The notes under the pieces are model-generated. The model was not told the DNA's origin and did no database searches. It worked only from the letters and a program-made list of their open reading frames with translations. The translations under genes and the position numbers were made by a program. This document shows, piece after piece, positions 37,262-45,736 of a DNA stretch of 64,000 bases. The stretch is from Echinicola pacifica DSM 19836 (GTDB lineage: Bacteria > Bacteroidota > Bacteroidia > Cytophagales > Cyclobacteriaceae): the NCBI RefSeq assembly GCF_000373245.1, contig NZ_KB890739.1:993080-1057079 (forward strand). The letters are read 5' to 3'. The number at the start of each line of letters is the position of its first letter. The first letter of the stretch is position 1.

Positions 37262-38810
37262 GAAAACGATTCTACTAAGCGGCTTATTTTTGCAGCTTTT
37301 CTCAGGAATTGGCCAGGTACAGGGCCGGCAGAAGGCTGATCCTAAGCCCAATGTGCTGATCATCTATACTGATGACCACCGCTATTCCGGCGTTGCAGCG
37401 CTGGGAGGTATGCAGGTCCGCACCCCCAATATGGATCGGCTGATCGAGGATGGGCTGGCTTTTGACAATGCCTTCCTGATGGGCGCATTTACCGGAGCCA
37501 CCTGCGTGGCCAGCCGGGCGATGCTGCTTACTGGCAGGAATGTATTTGACCTCAATGGCCAGGGACATACCATTCCTGAGGACCATCCCACCATTGGGGA
37601 GGTATTTGGTCAGGCGGGTTACCAAACCTATATCATTGGCAAATGGCATCAGGATAATGCCTCTTTGGCGAGGTCTTTTCACGGTGGAGCGGCCCTGATG
37701 AGCCGAGGGATTTACTGGGAGGATCATTTTCGGATGCCACTTTGGGACTGGGATCCGCAGGGGAATTATCCTGCGGATAAAGGTTACCTGATCAGAAGAG
37801 ACCATGAAGGAAGATGGCAGCGGTCTTCCCTGGAGGGCATGGCACATAGAGGCCCCATTTCCACCGAGGATTTTGGTCCACATACCTCTGAGATTTTTGC
37901 CTATGAGGCCAAAAAATTTCTGGATGAATACCAAAAGGAAGACCCCTTCCTAATGTATTTGGCATTCCATGCCCCCCATGACCCACGCCAGGCGCCACGT
38001 GACTTTCTGAATGCCTATCCACCAGAGCTTATAGACCTTCCGCCATCCTATATGCCTTCGCATGGTTTTGACAATGGACATATGTTCCTCAGGGATGAGG
38101 AGCTTGCCCCCTGGCCAAGGACTAGGGAGCGTATGCAGCAGGAATTGGCGAGTTATTACGCCATTATCAGCCACCTGGATGCTCAGATCGGCAAGGTGGT
38201 TAATGCCCTCAAGGCGAATGGTCAATATGAAAATACCCTGATAGTGCTCGTGGGAGATAGCGGCCTGGCTGTGGGAAACCATGGGCTGCTGGGCAAGCAA
38301 AATATTTATGACGAAGATGGCATCCATGTGCCATTGGTATTTTCCGGTGGAGCGATCAAGCAAAAGGGCGAAAGAAGAGAGGCCTACGCTTATATCCATG
38401 ATATTTTTCCCACTATTGCGGAGCTTGCCGGCCTAAGTATCCCTGGCTCAACCGATGGAAAGAGTCTCGCCAAGGTTATCCTTGGAGAGCAGGAGTCGGT
38501 GCGGGATTATACCTATCATGCCTACCGGCAATTTCAACGCGCCTACCGAAAAGGAGATATGAAACTTATCGAGTATGTGCGAGCTGGAGATAGCAACAAG
38601 CAGCTCGGAGAATATGAAGCTGGCTCACGAGTGACACAGCTATTTGACCTTAGCAAGGACCCTTGGGAGATCAAAAACCTGGCAATATTTCCTGAATATT
38701 TCGAAACCGTGAAGACCATGAGGAAAGAAATGAAGGAAAAAGCGGTCTTGCTCAAGGATAATAAAGCTCAGCTCGATGCAGCCTATGACTTTTGGGATTA
38801 CTTCGAATGA
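37254..38810 (+). CDS. S1 family sulfatase 3
   Basis: 518 residues with signal peptide (to IGQVQG). The signature reads CVASR at C84 (GATCVASRAM), an Ala-type variant of C-x-P/A-S-R. N-terminal IYTDDHRYSGVAALGG metal site and GDSGLAVGNHGLLGKQNIY with the late ligands. Very similar in layout to sulfatase 6 (59958), so the two are paralogues of one subfamily. Starts eight bases inside GH28-2. Confidence 0.9.
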   Translation: MIRKTILLSGLFLQLFSGIGQVQGRQKADPKPNVLIIYTDDHRYSGVAALGGMQVRTPNMDRLIEDGLAFDNAFLMGAFTGATCVASRAMLLTGRNVFDLNGQGHTIPEDHPTIGEVFGQAGYQTYIIGKWHQDNASLARSFHGGAALMSRGIYWEDHFRMPLWDWDPQGNYPADKGYLIRRDHEGRWQRSSLEGMAHRGPISTEDFGPHTSEIFAYEAKKFLDEYQKEDPFLMYLAFHAPHDPRQAPRDFLNAYPPELIDLPPSYMPSHGFDNGHMFLRDEELAPWPRTRERMQQELASYYAIISHLDAQIGKVVNALKANGQYENTLIVLVGDSGLAVGNHGLLGKQNIYDEDGIHVPLVFSGGAIKQKGERREAYAYIHDIFPTIAELAGLSIPGSTDGKSLAKVILGEQESVRDYTYHAYRQFQRAYRKGDMKLIEYVRAGDSNKQLGEYEAGSRVTQLFDLSKDPWEIKNLAIFPEYFETVKTMRKEMKEKAVLLKDNKAQLDAAYDFWDYFE

Positions 38811-38864
38811 TATTCCCGCAGGAAAGAAAATACTTTAGATAATGAAAAGAATTGAAGAGAAAAT

Positions 38865-41795
38865 ATGAACACTATTATTAGATATAAAACCCTACTATTA
38901 CTGCTTTTAAGTAGCTGCCTAAGTATAATGGCCCTGGGTCAAACGCTACCGGAAGGCTTTCCCAGCACGGATCGCAAAAAAGATAACCTCAACCAAGGAT
39001 GGAAATTCCACCTTGGCGATCCTGATGCCAGTTTTTATGAGCAGGACTTTGACGATGCTTCATGGACGGCTGTCAGCCTTCCTCATACCCTTGAGCTGAC
39101 CTCATTGGCCTTGGATGGATTGCAGGATGAAAAGACCCAGCTGAAGTTTCATAGAAATGTCGGATGGTACCGTAGGAGCCTCTCTGTGCCCAGCGGCAAT
39201 CAAAAGGTGTTTTTGGAATTTGAAGGTGCCCATCAGGTGACGGATTTGTGGGTGAATGGCAAGAAGGTGGGACGAAATCAAATTGGGGGTTATACTCCTT
39301 TTGACTTTGACATCACCGATTACGTCAACAAGGGGGAGGATAATCAGATCACTCTTTTGGTGGACAACCGACGAAGTGAGGTGGTGCCGCCAGATCCCGG
39401 CCCATTTGATTATGTGAAATTCAGTGGCCTATACCGCGATGTATACCTGGTGCAGACCCACCCCGTGCATATTGGCTTCAACTGGGAGTCTATCAGTTCG
39501 GGGGTGACCATCACCACCCCAACGGTGGATCCTATTAATAAAAATGCGACTATTAATATCAAGACCAGTGTAAAGAACGAGCAGGAAAATACTGCCGATG
39601 TGGAGCTGCTCACCCGAATTATAGATGATAAGGGCCTGGTGGTCCTCCGCCTGACGCAGACCCAAAGGATCGAAGCGAAGCAGGAGTTTCAATTTAACCA
39701 GATTGGGAGTTTGGAGGACCAGGTGCACTTATGGTCGGTGGAGGATCCTTACCTGTACCGCGTTCATTCCACGGTAATAGTGGATGGCAAAGCCGTAGAT
39801 TTCACAGAGAATAACCTTGGTCTTCGAAAGTTTGAGTTGGATCCAGTGAGAGGCTTTCTGCTGAATGGCAAGCCGATAAAGCTTCTGGGCTTCAATCGCC
39901 ACCAGCAGTACCCCTATATTGGCGATGCGGTTCCCAATTCGCTGCATTATAAGGACATGCTCCAGTTTAAGGAGTTTGGGTTTAATATTATGCGGACGGC
40001 ACATTACCCTCAGGATGACGCTATTTTGGAGGCTTGTGATCGGCTAGGGATATTGGTATATGAGGAGGCGCCTTCTTGGATAGATATGAGTACCGATCCC
40101 CAATGGTGGCAAAACTTCGAGCAGGCCGCGCGAACCATGGTGCGTAATCACCGAAATCACCCTTCGGTGGTGATCTGGGGTGGCGGCATCAATCACCGTG
40201 GCTATGTGCCGCGGGTACACAATACCGTAAAACAAGAGGATCCTACGAGGCTTACCGCTTCGCAAGGGGCACGCTGGACGGGATGGCAGACTTCCGGTCT
40301 CACAGATATAAATGCCAATATGCTCTACGGACCATTCATCTGGGATCGCTCAGAACCTATGTTTGCGATGGAAGGCCGCGAAGGCCCGGAGGCAGTGGCC
40401 CCTTTTATGGCTGATTCGCTGATGACGGGCCTGATCGCCTGGACCGCTCACGCTTATTATACCTTTCACCCTACACATGATAAGGCCAGCGATCCGATAG
40501 ACCGCACCCGAAGTGGCGCCATGACCATATTCCGGTATCCACGGCCAGAGACGCAGTGGTATAAGGCCGAACTGGGGAAAGAACCATTTGTGTATATCCC
40601 TCAGGATTGGGTGCCTGGCAGGGATAGCATCACCGTATTTAGTAATGCAGCAGAGGTAAGGCTGCTCCTGAATGGAAAAGAAATAGGAAGGGAAAAACCT
40701 TCCCGAGACAGCGTTTATTATGGATTGAAGCATGCTCCATTCTTATTTGACCAGCTGAAGTATGAGGCAGGGGTCTTGGAGGCCAAAGCGATTTTCTCCT
40801 CCGGAGAGACCTTGACCTTCACCAGAAGAACACCTGAGAAACCAGAGAGAATCGTGCTCGAGCTAGATACGGCCGGTAGAGATTTTACCGCAGATGGATC
40901 GGATATTCTCATGGCCTATGCCAAGGTGCTGGACAAAAACGGCACGGTGGTCCGCGGATATGAAGGCAAGGTGACCTTTAGCACCCAAGGAGAGGCTACG
41001 GTCATTGGAGACGAAAAAGACATCAATGCCAACCCTATGTTTACCGAGTATGGCGTGGCCCCAGCCCTGATCAGAGCGGGGCTCCAGCCGGGGACAGTGA
41101 CGGTCACGGCCAGTGCCAAAGGACTGAAATCCTCCTCTGTGCAGGTGCAAACCGTTCCTTTTCAGTCGGATAGAGTGAAAGCAGAGGCCCAGCCTATCTA
41201 TGACTTCCTCAATACCCGGGTGGACCTTGGAGCGAAAGATCAATTGGTACAATTCGGATGGGAGCACTGGGAAGGTGATGAGGATCAGGAAGCTCTCTAT
41301 GAGCTGCCCGGCAGACCGGGTGCCAGCCTCAAGGTCAATACCCTTGGGGAAGATGGGATCATCCGCTGGCTAGGAGAAATGAATGTGATCGGCAAATATG
41401 GATTTGTCTATGGAGATGGATTGTTAGCGATAGATGATCAGGGTTTGGAACTTACCTTTACGGGGCTGCCTGCGGGGACTTATAAGTTGAGCACCTGGAA
41501 TCACGCTCCACAGAGCAACTCTGATGAGATGGACCCCAATAAGGAAAAACTTAAAAGCATACGGATTCTTGACATCCCCTATGAGGCTAAGCTAGAGCTC
41601 AGCTCCAATCTGTCCACAGCGGAAGTGGTGGTCAGCCATGGTAAAAATATGCAATTTGACTCTCCTGGGACGGCTAGCATTCTATTTAGTGTAGAAGAAG
41701 GCAAGTCAGCGGTGATCAGGATATCCGGCTCTCAGGGTAAGGGGATTTGGCTGAATGGATTTGAGTTGAGTGACTGGTTTGAGGCGGAGCATTAA
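38865..41795 (+). CDS. GH2 family glycosidase with atypical acid/base motif (GH2-2)
   Basis: 976 residues, signal peptide (to ALGQ). Sugar-binding domain (LPHTLELTS), Ig-like domain, TIM barrel, then DUF4982/Ig-like parts and a C-terminal malectin- or CBM-like domain (about 770-976, AGTYKLSTWNHAP). The stretch HPSVVIWGGGINHRG (W438 to R445) stands where GH2 enzymes have W..GNE; the acid/base Glu is missing. A Glu at E503 (MEGREGPE) stands where the nucleophile is expected. It may be a subfamily with another proton donor, or act as an exo-beta-galactosidase on anhydro- or sulfated sugars; loss of activity is also possible. Confidence 0.75.
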   Translation: MNTIIRYKTLLLLLLSSCLSIMALGQTLPEGFPSTDRKKDNLNQGWKFHLGDPDASFYEQDFDDASWTAVSLPHTLELTSLALDGLQDEKTQLKFHRNVGWYRRSLSVPSGNQKVFLEFEGAHQVTDLWVNGKKVGRNQIGGYTPFDFDITDYVNKGEDNQITLLVDNRRSEVVPPDPGPFDYVKFSGLYRDVYLVQTHPVHIGFNWESISSGVTITTPTVDPINKNATINIKTSVKNEQENTADVELLTRIIDDKGLVVLRLTQTQRIEAKQEFQFNQIGSLEDQVHLWSVEDPYLYRVHSTVIVDGKAVDFTENNLGLRKFELDPVRGFLLNGKPIKLLGFNRHQQYPYIGDAVPNSLHYKDMLQFKEFGFNIMRTAHYPQDDAILEACDRLGILVYEEAPSWIDMSTDPQWWQNFEQAARTMVRNHRNHPSVVIWGGGINHRGYVPRVHNTVKQEDPTRLTASQGARWTGWQTSGLTDINANMLYGPFIWDRSEPMFAMEGREGPEAVAPFMADSLMTGLIAWTAHAYYTFHPTHDKASDPIDRTRSGAMTIFRYPRPETQWYKAELGKEPFVYIPQDWVPGRDSITVFSNAAEVRLLLNGKEIGREKPSRDSVYYGLKHAPFLFDQLKYEAGVLEAKAIFSSGETLTFTRRTPEKPERIVLELDTAGRDFTADGSDILMAYAKVLDKNGTVVRGYEGKVTFSTQGEATVIGDEKDINANPMFTEYGVAPALIRAGLQPGTVTVTASAKGLKSSSVQVQTVPFQSDRVKAEAQPIYDFLNTRVDLGAKDQLVQFGWEHWEGDEDQEALYELPGRPGASLKVNTLGEDGIIRWLGEMNVIGKYGFVYGDGLLAIDDQGLELTFTGLPAGTYKLSTWNHAPQSNSDEMDPNKEKLKSIRILDIPYEAKLELSSNLSTAEVVVSHGKNMQFDSPGTASILFSVEEGKSAVIRISGSQGKGIWLNGFELSDWFEAEH

Positions 41796-41915
41796 GAGTG
41801 CATAAGGCTTTTCCTAAGCTAGACAATAGAAAGATATTGGCTGATCATTCGGCTATAACTACCGAAAGGGGAATTTATATAAGTTAAAAGAAAGGACTAA
41901 TTTAAAATATATATT

Positions 41916-43412
41916 ATGGAAGCACGGAGGAGAATATATACTTCTGTTTTGGTGGGGATGATGCTGCTGATGCTGGGCTGCAAGTCCTCGCAGCAGGAGG
42001 AGAAGAAATACCTTCCCAATTGGGAGTCGCTACAGCGTCATCCGGTACCGGATTGGTTTTTGGATGCCAAGTTTGGGATTTATTTTCACTGGGGTCCTTA
42101 TTCGGTGCCAGCGCATAGGACTGAGTGGTACAGTCATCATATGTACACTGAGGGTCATCCGATCCGTCAGTATCATGAGCAGACGTTTGGTGCGGTGGAT
42201 GAGTTTGGCTATAAGGATTTCATCCCATTATTTACTGCGGAGCATTTCGATGCCGAGGCTTGGGCGGAGCTTTTCCGCAAGTCTGGGGCTAAGTTTGCTG
42301 GCCCCGTGGCAGAGCATGCAGATGGCTTTGCGATGTGGGATAGCAAGTTGACGCACTGGGATGCGGTGGAGATGGGCCCAAAACAGGATATCGTTGCAGC
42401 GATGGAGAAGGCCATTAGGGCTGAGGGAATGAAATTTATCGTCACCTATCACCGCCATTGGCTGTACAGCTGGTTTCCCACCTGGGATCTTAAGACAGAT
42501 GCTTCTGATGAGGAATATGCTGGTCTGTATGGTCCAGTCGTTCCCCAGGGCACTTTTGTCATGGCCAATACCCCCACGAACCCCCTTCCTGATGATGACT
42601 TTAATCAGGAATGGCTGGACCGATTGGATGAGCTGATGGAAAAGTATCAGCCTGACATGATCTGGTTTGACAATAAAATGGACATCATCGGCGAGGAGTA
42701 TCGGCAGCAGTTTTTGGCCAACTATTATAATAGCGCTCTAAAGTGGGGCAGGGAAGTGGTATGTACCTATAAGGGGGAGGATATGGCTGTGGGAAGTGCT
42801 GTGCTGGATCTAGAGCGCTCCCGCATGAGTGAGAAGAAAGATTTCCCCTGGCTCACCGATGATTCCATAGACTGGGAGGCCTGGTCCTATATCTCCAATC
42901 CTCGCTATAAATCGGCCAATAGAATCGTGGATTTCTTGGTGGATGTGGTGAGCAAAAACGGTGCACTGCTACTCAATATCCCCCCGACGCCAGATGGGAG
43001 AATCCCTGAAGCCGTGCAGAGTAGGTTGCTGGAATTGGGGCGATGGCTGGAGCTAAACGGGGAGGCGATCTATGGCACCCGGCCATGGAAGGTTTATGGT
43101 GAGGGCTCCCAAGAGATCACCGAAGGCCATCTGACAGAACATAAGAATCCACCTGCCACCGCCAATGATATTCGCTTTACCACCAAAGATGGGAATCTCT
43201 ATATCACCGTCCTTGGCTGGCCTGGGCAGCAGCTGAAGGTGAGTAGCCTTGGCAAAAATGCTGGTCTGCTCGACAAGGAAATCGAAAGCATCAAGCTGCT
43301 GGGCTCTCCTGCGGAGCTCAGCTGGAAATTAACTTCTGAGGCCCTAGAGATCAACCTTCCTTCGGAGAAGCAGGGCGACTATGCCCATAGTTTTAAAGTA
43401 AACCTGAAATAA
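41916..43412 (+). CDS. GH29 family alpha-L-fucosidase / alpha-L-galactosidase, lipoprotein (GH29-2)
   Basis: 498 residues with lipobox MLGC. FGIYFHWGP, TEWYSHHMY and nucleophile D252 in MIWFDNK; NGALLLNIPPTPDG near the C terminus. The conserved His-His-Asp-Gly loop reads EHADGF (H134-A135), with Ala in place of the second His that contacts fucose in known structures. That could widen the pocket at C5/C6, for example for L-galactose or a sulfated residue. It sits between GH2-2 and sulfatase 4 and is anchored, probably facing the periplasm or the surface. Confidence 0.85.
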   Translation: MEARRRIYTSVLVGMMLLMLGCKSSQQEEKKYLPNWESLQRHPVPDWFLDAKFGIYFHWGPYSVPAHRTEWYSHHMYTEGHPIRQYHEQTFGAVDEFGYKDFIPLFTAEHFDAEAWAELFRKSGAKFAGPVAEHADGFAMWDSKLTHWDAVEMGPKQDIVAAMEKAIRAEGMKFIVTYHRHWLYSWFPTWDLKTDASDEEYAGLYGPVVPQGTFVMANTPTNPLPDDDFNQEWLDRLDELMEKYQPDMIWFDNKMDIIGEEYRQQFLANYYNSALKWGREVVCTYKGEDMAVGSAVLDLERSRMSEKKDFPWLTDDSIDWEAWSYISNPRYKSANRIVDFLVDVVSKNGALLLNIPPTPDGRIPEAVQSRLLELGRWLELNGEAIYGTRPWKVYGEGSQEITEGHLTEHKNPPATANDIRFTTKDGNLYITVLGWPGQQLKVSSLGKNAGLLDKEIESIKLLGSPAELSWKLTSEALEINLPSEKQGDYAHSFKVNLK

Positions 43413-43421
43413 ATCAATAAT

Positions 43422-45011
43422 ATGAAATCCCCCGTTTTCAAAAAATTAAGTCTGCTATTTACTCTGCTGTTAATGGCGGTGTCTGCCGTCTTTGCACAGC
43501 AGAAACAGCCTAATATCATTTTCATCATGTCTGATGATCATACCAGCCAAGCCATAGGGGCTTATGGTGGGCGACTGGCGGCGCTGAACCCCACGCCCCA
43601 GCTGGATCAGTTGGCGGCAGAAGGGATGCTCTTCGAAAATGTATTTTGTACCAATTCGATCTGCACCCCTAGCCGAGCCACCATCATGACTGGCCAGTAC
43701 TCCCAGACCAATGGCGTGCTGGACCTAGACGATAGCCTAGCACCAGCCAACCAATATCTGCCTATGGAGCTGCGCAAGCTGGGCTATTCCACGGCGGTCA
43801 TTGGTAAGTGGCACCTGAAGGAGGAGCCCGCAGCATTTGATTATTATGAAGTACTTAAGTACCAAGGGGATTATTTCAACCCAAGCCTAAGGACGATGAA
43901 TGCTGGCCCTTGGCCAAATAATGAGCTGACTTATGAAGGACATTCTACAGACATCATCACGGATAGGAGCCTGGCTTACCTGAAAAACCGAGATAAAAGC
44001 AAGCCTTTTTTCTTGATGCATCATTATAAGGCGCCTCATGATATGTTCGAATTTGCTCCCCGCTATGCCGATTACCTAGCAGATACGGAGATTCCCGAAC
44101 CCGCCAGTCTATATGCCCAGCCTTACTTTGGCTCAGAGGCTACAGTCGGCAAAAATGGGAAGCTAAGGCCCATCATCGGTACCTCGGTATCAGACCGGCA
44201 TATTTCCCGGAATTATGTAAAAACCTTTCTCAAAGACTCCATCGATGGAGTGGAGGCCACCCATCTGGCCTATCAGGATTACCTGAAGCGCTACCTGAGA
44301 TGTGTCAAAGGAGTGGATGATAATCTCGGTAGGTTATTTCAGTACCTCAAAGAGGAGGGATTATGGGAGAATACCATCATCGTATATACGGGAGATCAGG
44401 GGATGATGCTGGGAGAGCATGACCTGATCGATAAGCGCTGGATGTACGAGGAATCCATGCGCATGCCTTTTATAGTGCATTACCCTAAGATGATTAAGCC
44501 AAATTCAGTGAACAATCTATTGATCAATAATACTGATTTTGCACCTACCCTGATTAGCCTTGCCGGGGGCCAGGTACCTGAATATATGCAAGGAAAGAGT
44601 TTTATGAATTCGCTGTCAGGAAAGCCTCAGGAAAACTGGAGGGAGGCGACGTATTATAGATACTGGATGCATATAATCCACCATTGGGTACCCGCGCATT
44701 TCGGGATCCGTACCGAACGCTATAAGTTAGTGTTTTATTATTCCAAGCATTATATCCCCGAAAATGAATGGCAGGAATACTATTGGGAGAAGCAGCTGAG
44801 GAGCTTGGGCTATGATACTCCGGTGGCCTGGGAGCTTTACGACCTCCAAAATGACCCCCAGGAACTTCATAATCGCTACAATGATCCCAATTATAAGACG
44901 ATCATACAGGAGCTGAAAGCTGAACTAAAATCCCAGCGGCAAGCGCTCAATGAAGAGGATACCAAATATCCTGCCCTCCAGAAGATAATAGACGAGCATT
45001 GGGACGACTAA
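43422..45011 (+). CDS. S1 family sulfatase 4
   Basis: 529 residues, signal peptide (to FAQQ), nine bases after GH29-2. Signature CTPSR at C81 (ICTPSRAT). IFIMSDDHTSQAIGAYGG metal site; YTGDQGMMLGEHDLIDKRWMYEESMRMPF later, a layout shared with sulfatase 7 (61459), so these two are paralogues. The MYEESMRMPF block is common in choline-/heparan-type and iduronate-like S1 subfamilies active on glycans. Last gene of the operator C run; an intrinsic terminator follows. Confidence 0.9.
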   Translation: MKSPVFKKLSLLFTLLLMAVSAVFAQQKQPNIIFIMSDDHTSQAIGAYGGRLAALNPTPQLDQLAAEGMLFENVFCTNSICTPSRATIMTGQYSQTNGVLDLDDSLAPANQYLPMELRKLGYSTAVIGKWHLKEEPAAFDYYEVLKYQGDYFNPSLRTMNAGPWPNNELTYEGHSTDIITDRSLAYLKNRDKSKPFFLMHHYKAPHDMFEFAPRYADYLADTEIPEPASLYAQPYFGSEATVGKNGKLRPIIGTSVSDRHISRNYVKTFLKDSIDGVEATHLAYQDYLKRYLRCVKGVDDNLGRLFQYLKEEGLWENTIIVYTGDQGMMLGEHDLIDKRWMYEESMRMPFIVHYPKMIKPNSVNNLLINNTDFAPTLISLAGGQVPEYMQGKSFMNSLSGKPQENWREATYYRYWMHIIHHWVPAHFGIRTERYKLVFYYSKHYIPENEWQEYYWEKQLRSLGYDTPVAWELYDLQNDPQELHNRYNDPNYKTIIQELKAELKSQRQALNEEDTKYPALQKIIDEHWDD

Positions 45012-45019
45012 AGATCTCT

Positions 45020-45054
45020 ACTCCTCTCCTTAATTATAGGGGAGGAGTTTTTTT
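45020..45054 (+). terminator. Intrinsic terminator ending the nine-gene run
   Basis: ACTCCTCTCC pairs with GGGGAGGAGT (one G-T) around a ~9-base loop and is followed by seven T, nine bases after the sulfatase 4 stop. Confidence 0.9.
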
Positions 45055-45604
45055 ATGACTTAGAACTACCTATTTGCTCCGTCTGCTATTTTTACTTTTT
45101 AGAGTAGAGCGAGCTCTATTTTTTTTTTCTTTAGACCATAGTGAATTTATCGACGTTTTTTTCTTAGGAATAAAAACAACTTCCTCTTAGCACTGTGGCG
45201 ATTTCCTCCTGGGCGGGAAGGGATTGCTTGCTATGCTATATATACTTTTGTCCCTAAAAATCTCTCTCAAGAATAATGGAAAAGCCAGATACAATGCTGA
45301 TCTGTACCCAAAGCTAAAGTGATGAATACCGATTGGGGGAGGTGGTGTTTATCATTTGGAGAAGAGTAACTATCAGCAGGGATAGGGATACTGTCTGGTG
45401 GTAAGGTAAAACTCATATGATATAGAAGGGGATTGGGCAGGAAGGGGATGATTTTCCTCTGCTGGGCTGAAAGTACAACTCTACAGCGGCTAGACTAGCG
45501 GGTGATAATTACTAGTTCAAAAGAATTTTAATTTTTTTTTCGCTAGTAAAACATTTGTTTAATCGGTCTTTATTAGGTCTGGGTGGGGTTTTTGGGCTGA
45601 AAAT
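45055..45604 (+). other. Gene-free stretch before SusC-2
   Basis: About 550 bases with no supported gene. It contains a small inverted repeat with a nine-T run (45105-45128, TAGAG/CTCTA) that could be a second terminator, and a lone ACATTTGT half-site at 45551-45558 without a partner at 21 bp. Confidence 0.4.
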
Positions 45605-45666
45605 ACATATGTGCTAACTTGATCAACATCTGTGTTAAGGCCATTGGGTAGGATTTTTTAAGTTTG
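45605..45666 (+). promoter_or_regulatory. Operator D (ACATATGT / ACATCTGT direct repeat) and -7 box upstream of SusC-2
   Basis: Repeats at 45605-45612 and 45626-45633, 21 bp apart; 25 bp later TAAGTTTG (45659-45666) is a perfect TAnnTTTG. The best-conserved of the six sites, upstream of the second SusC gene. Confidence 0.75.
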
Positions 45667-45736
45667 ATTCTGTTAAAAGCAAAATCTCTTCGCAAGTCGG
45701 GCAATTGCATTTATTAACCCAATTAACCATTTCGTT

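Noticed and set aside
45551..45558. Lone ACATTTGT as a seventh operator
   Set aside because: No partner lies 21 bp upstream or downstream and no -7 box at the right distance; kept only as a possible half-site.
45591..45622. TTTG-20-TAACTTGA as promoter of SusC-2
   Set aside because: It overlaps the operator repeats, and the perfect TAAGTTTG at 45659 is at the spacing shared by the other sites.
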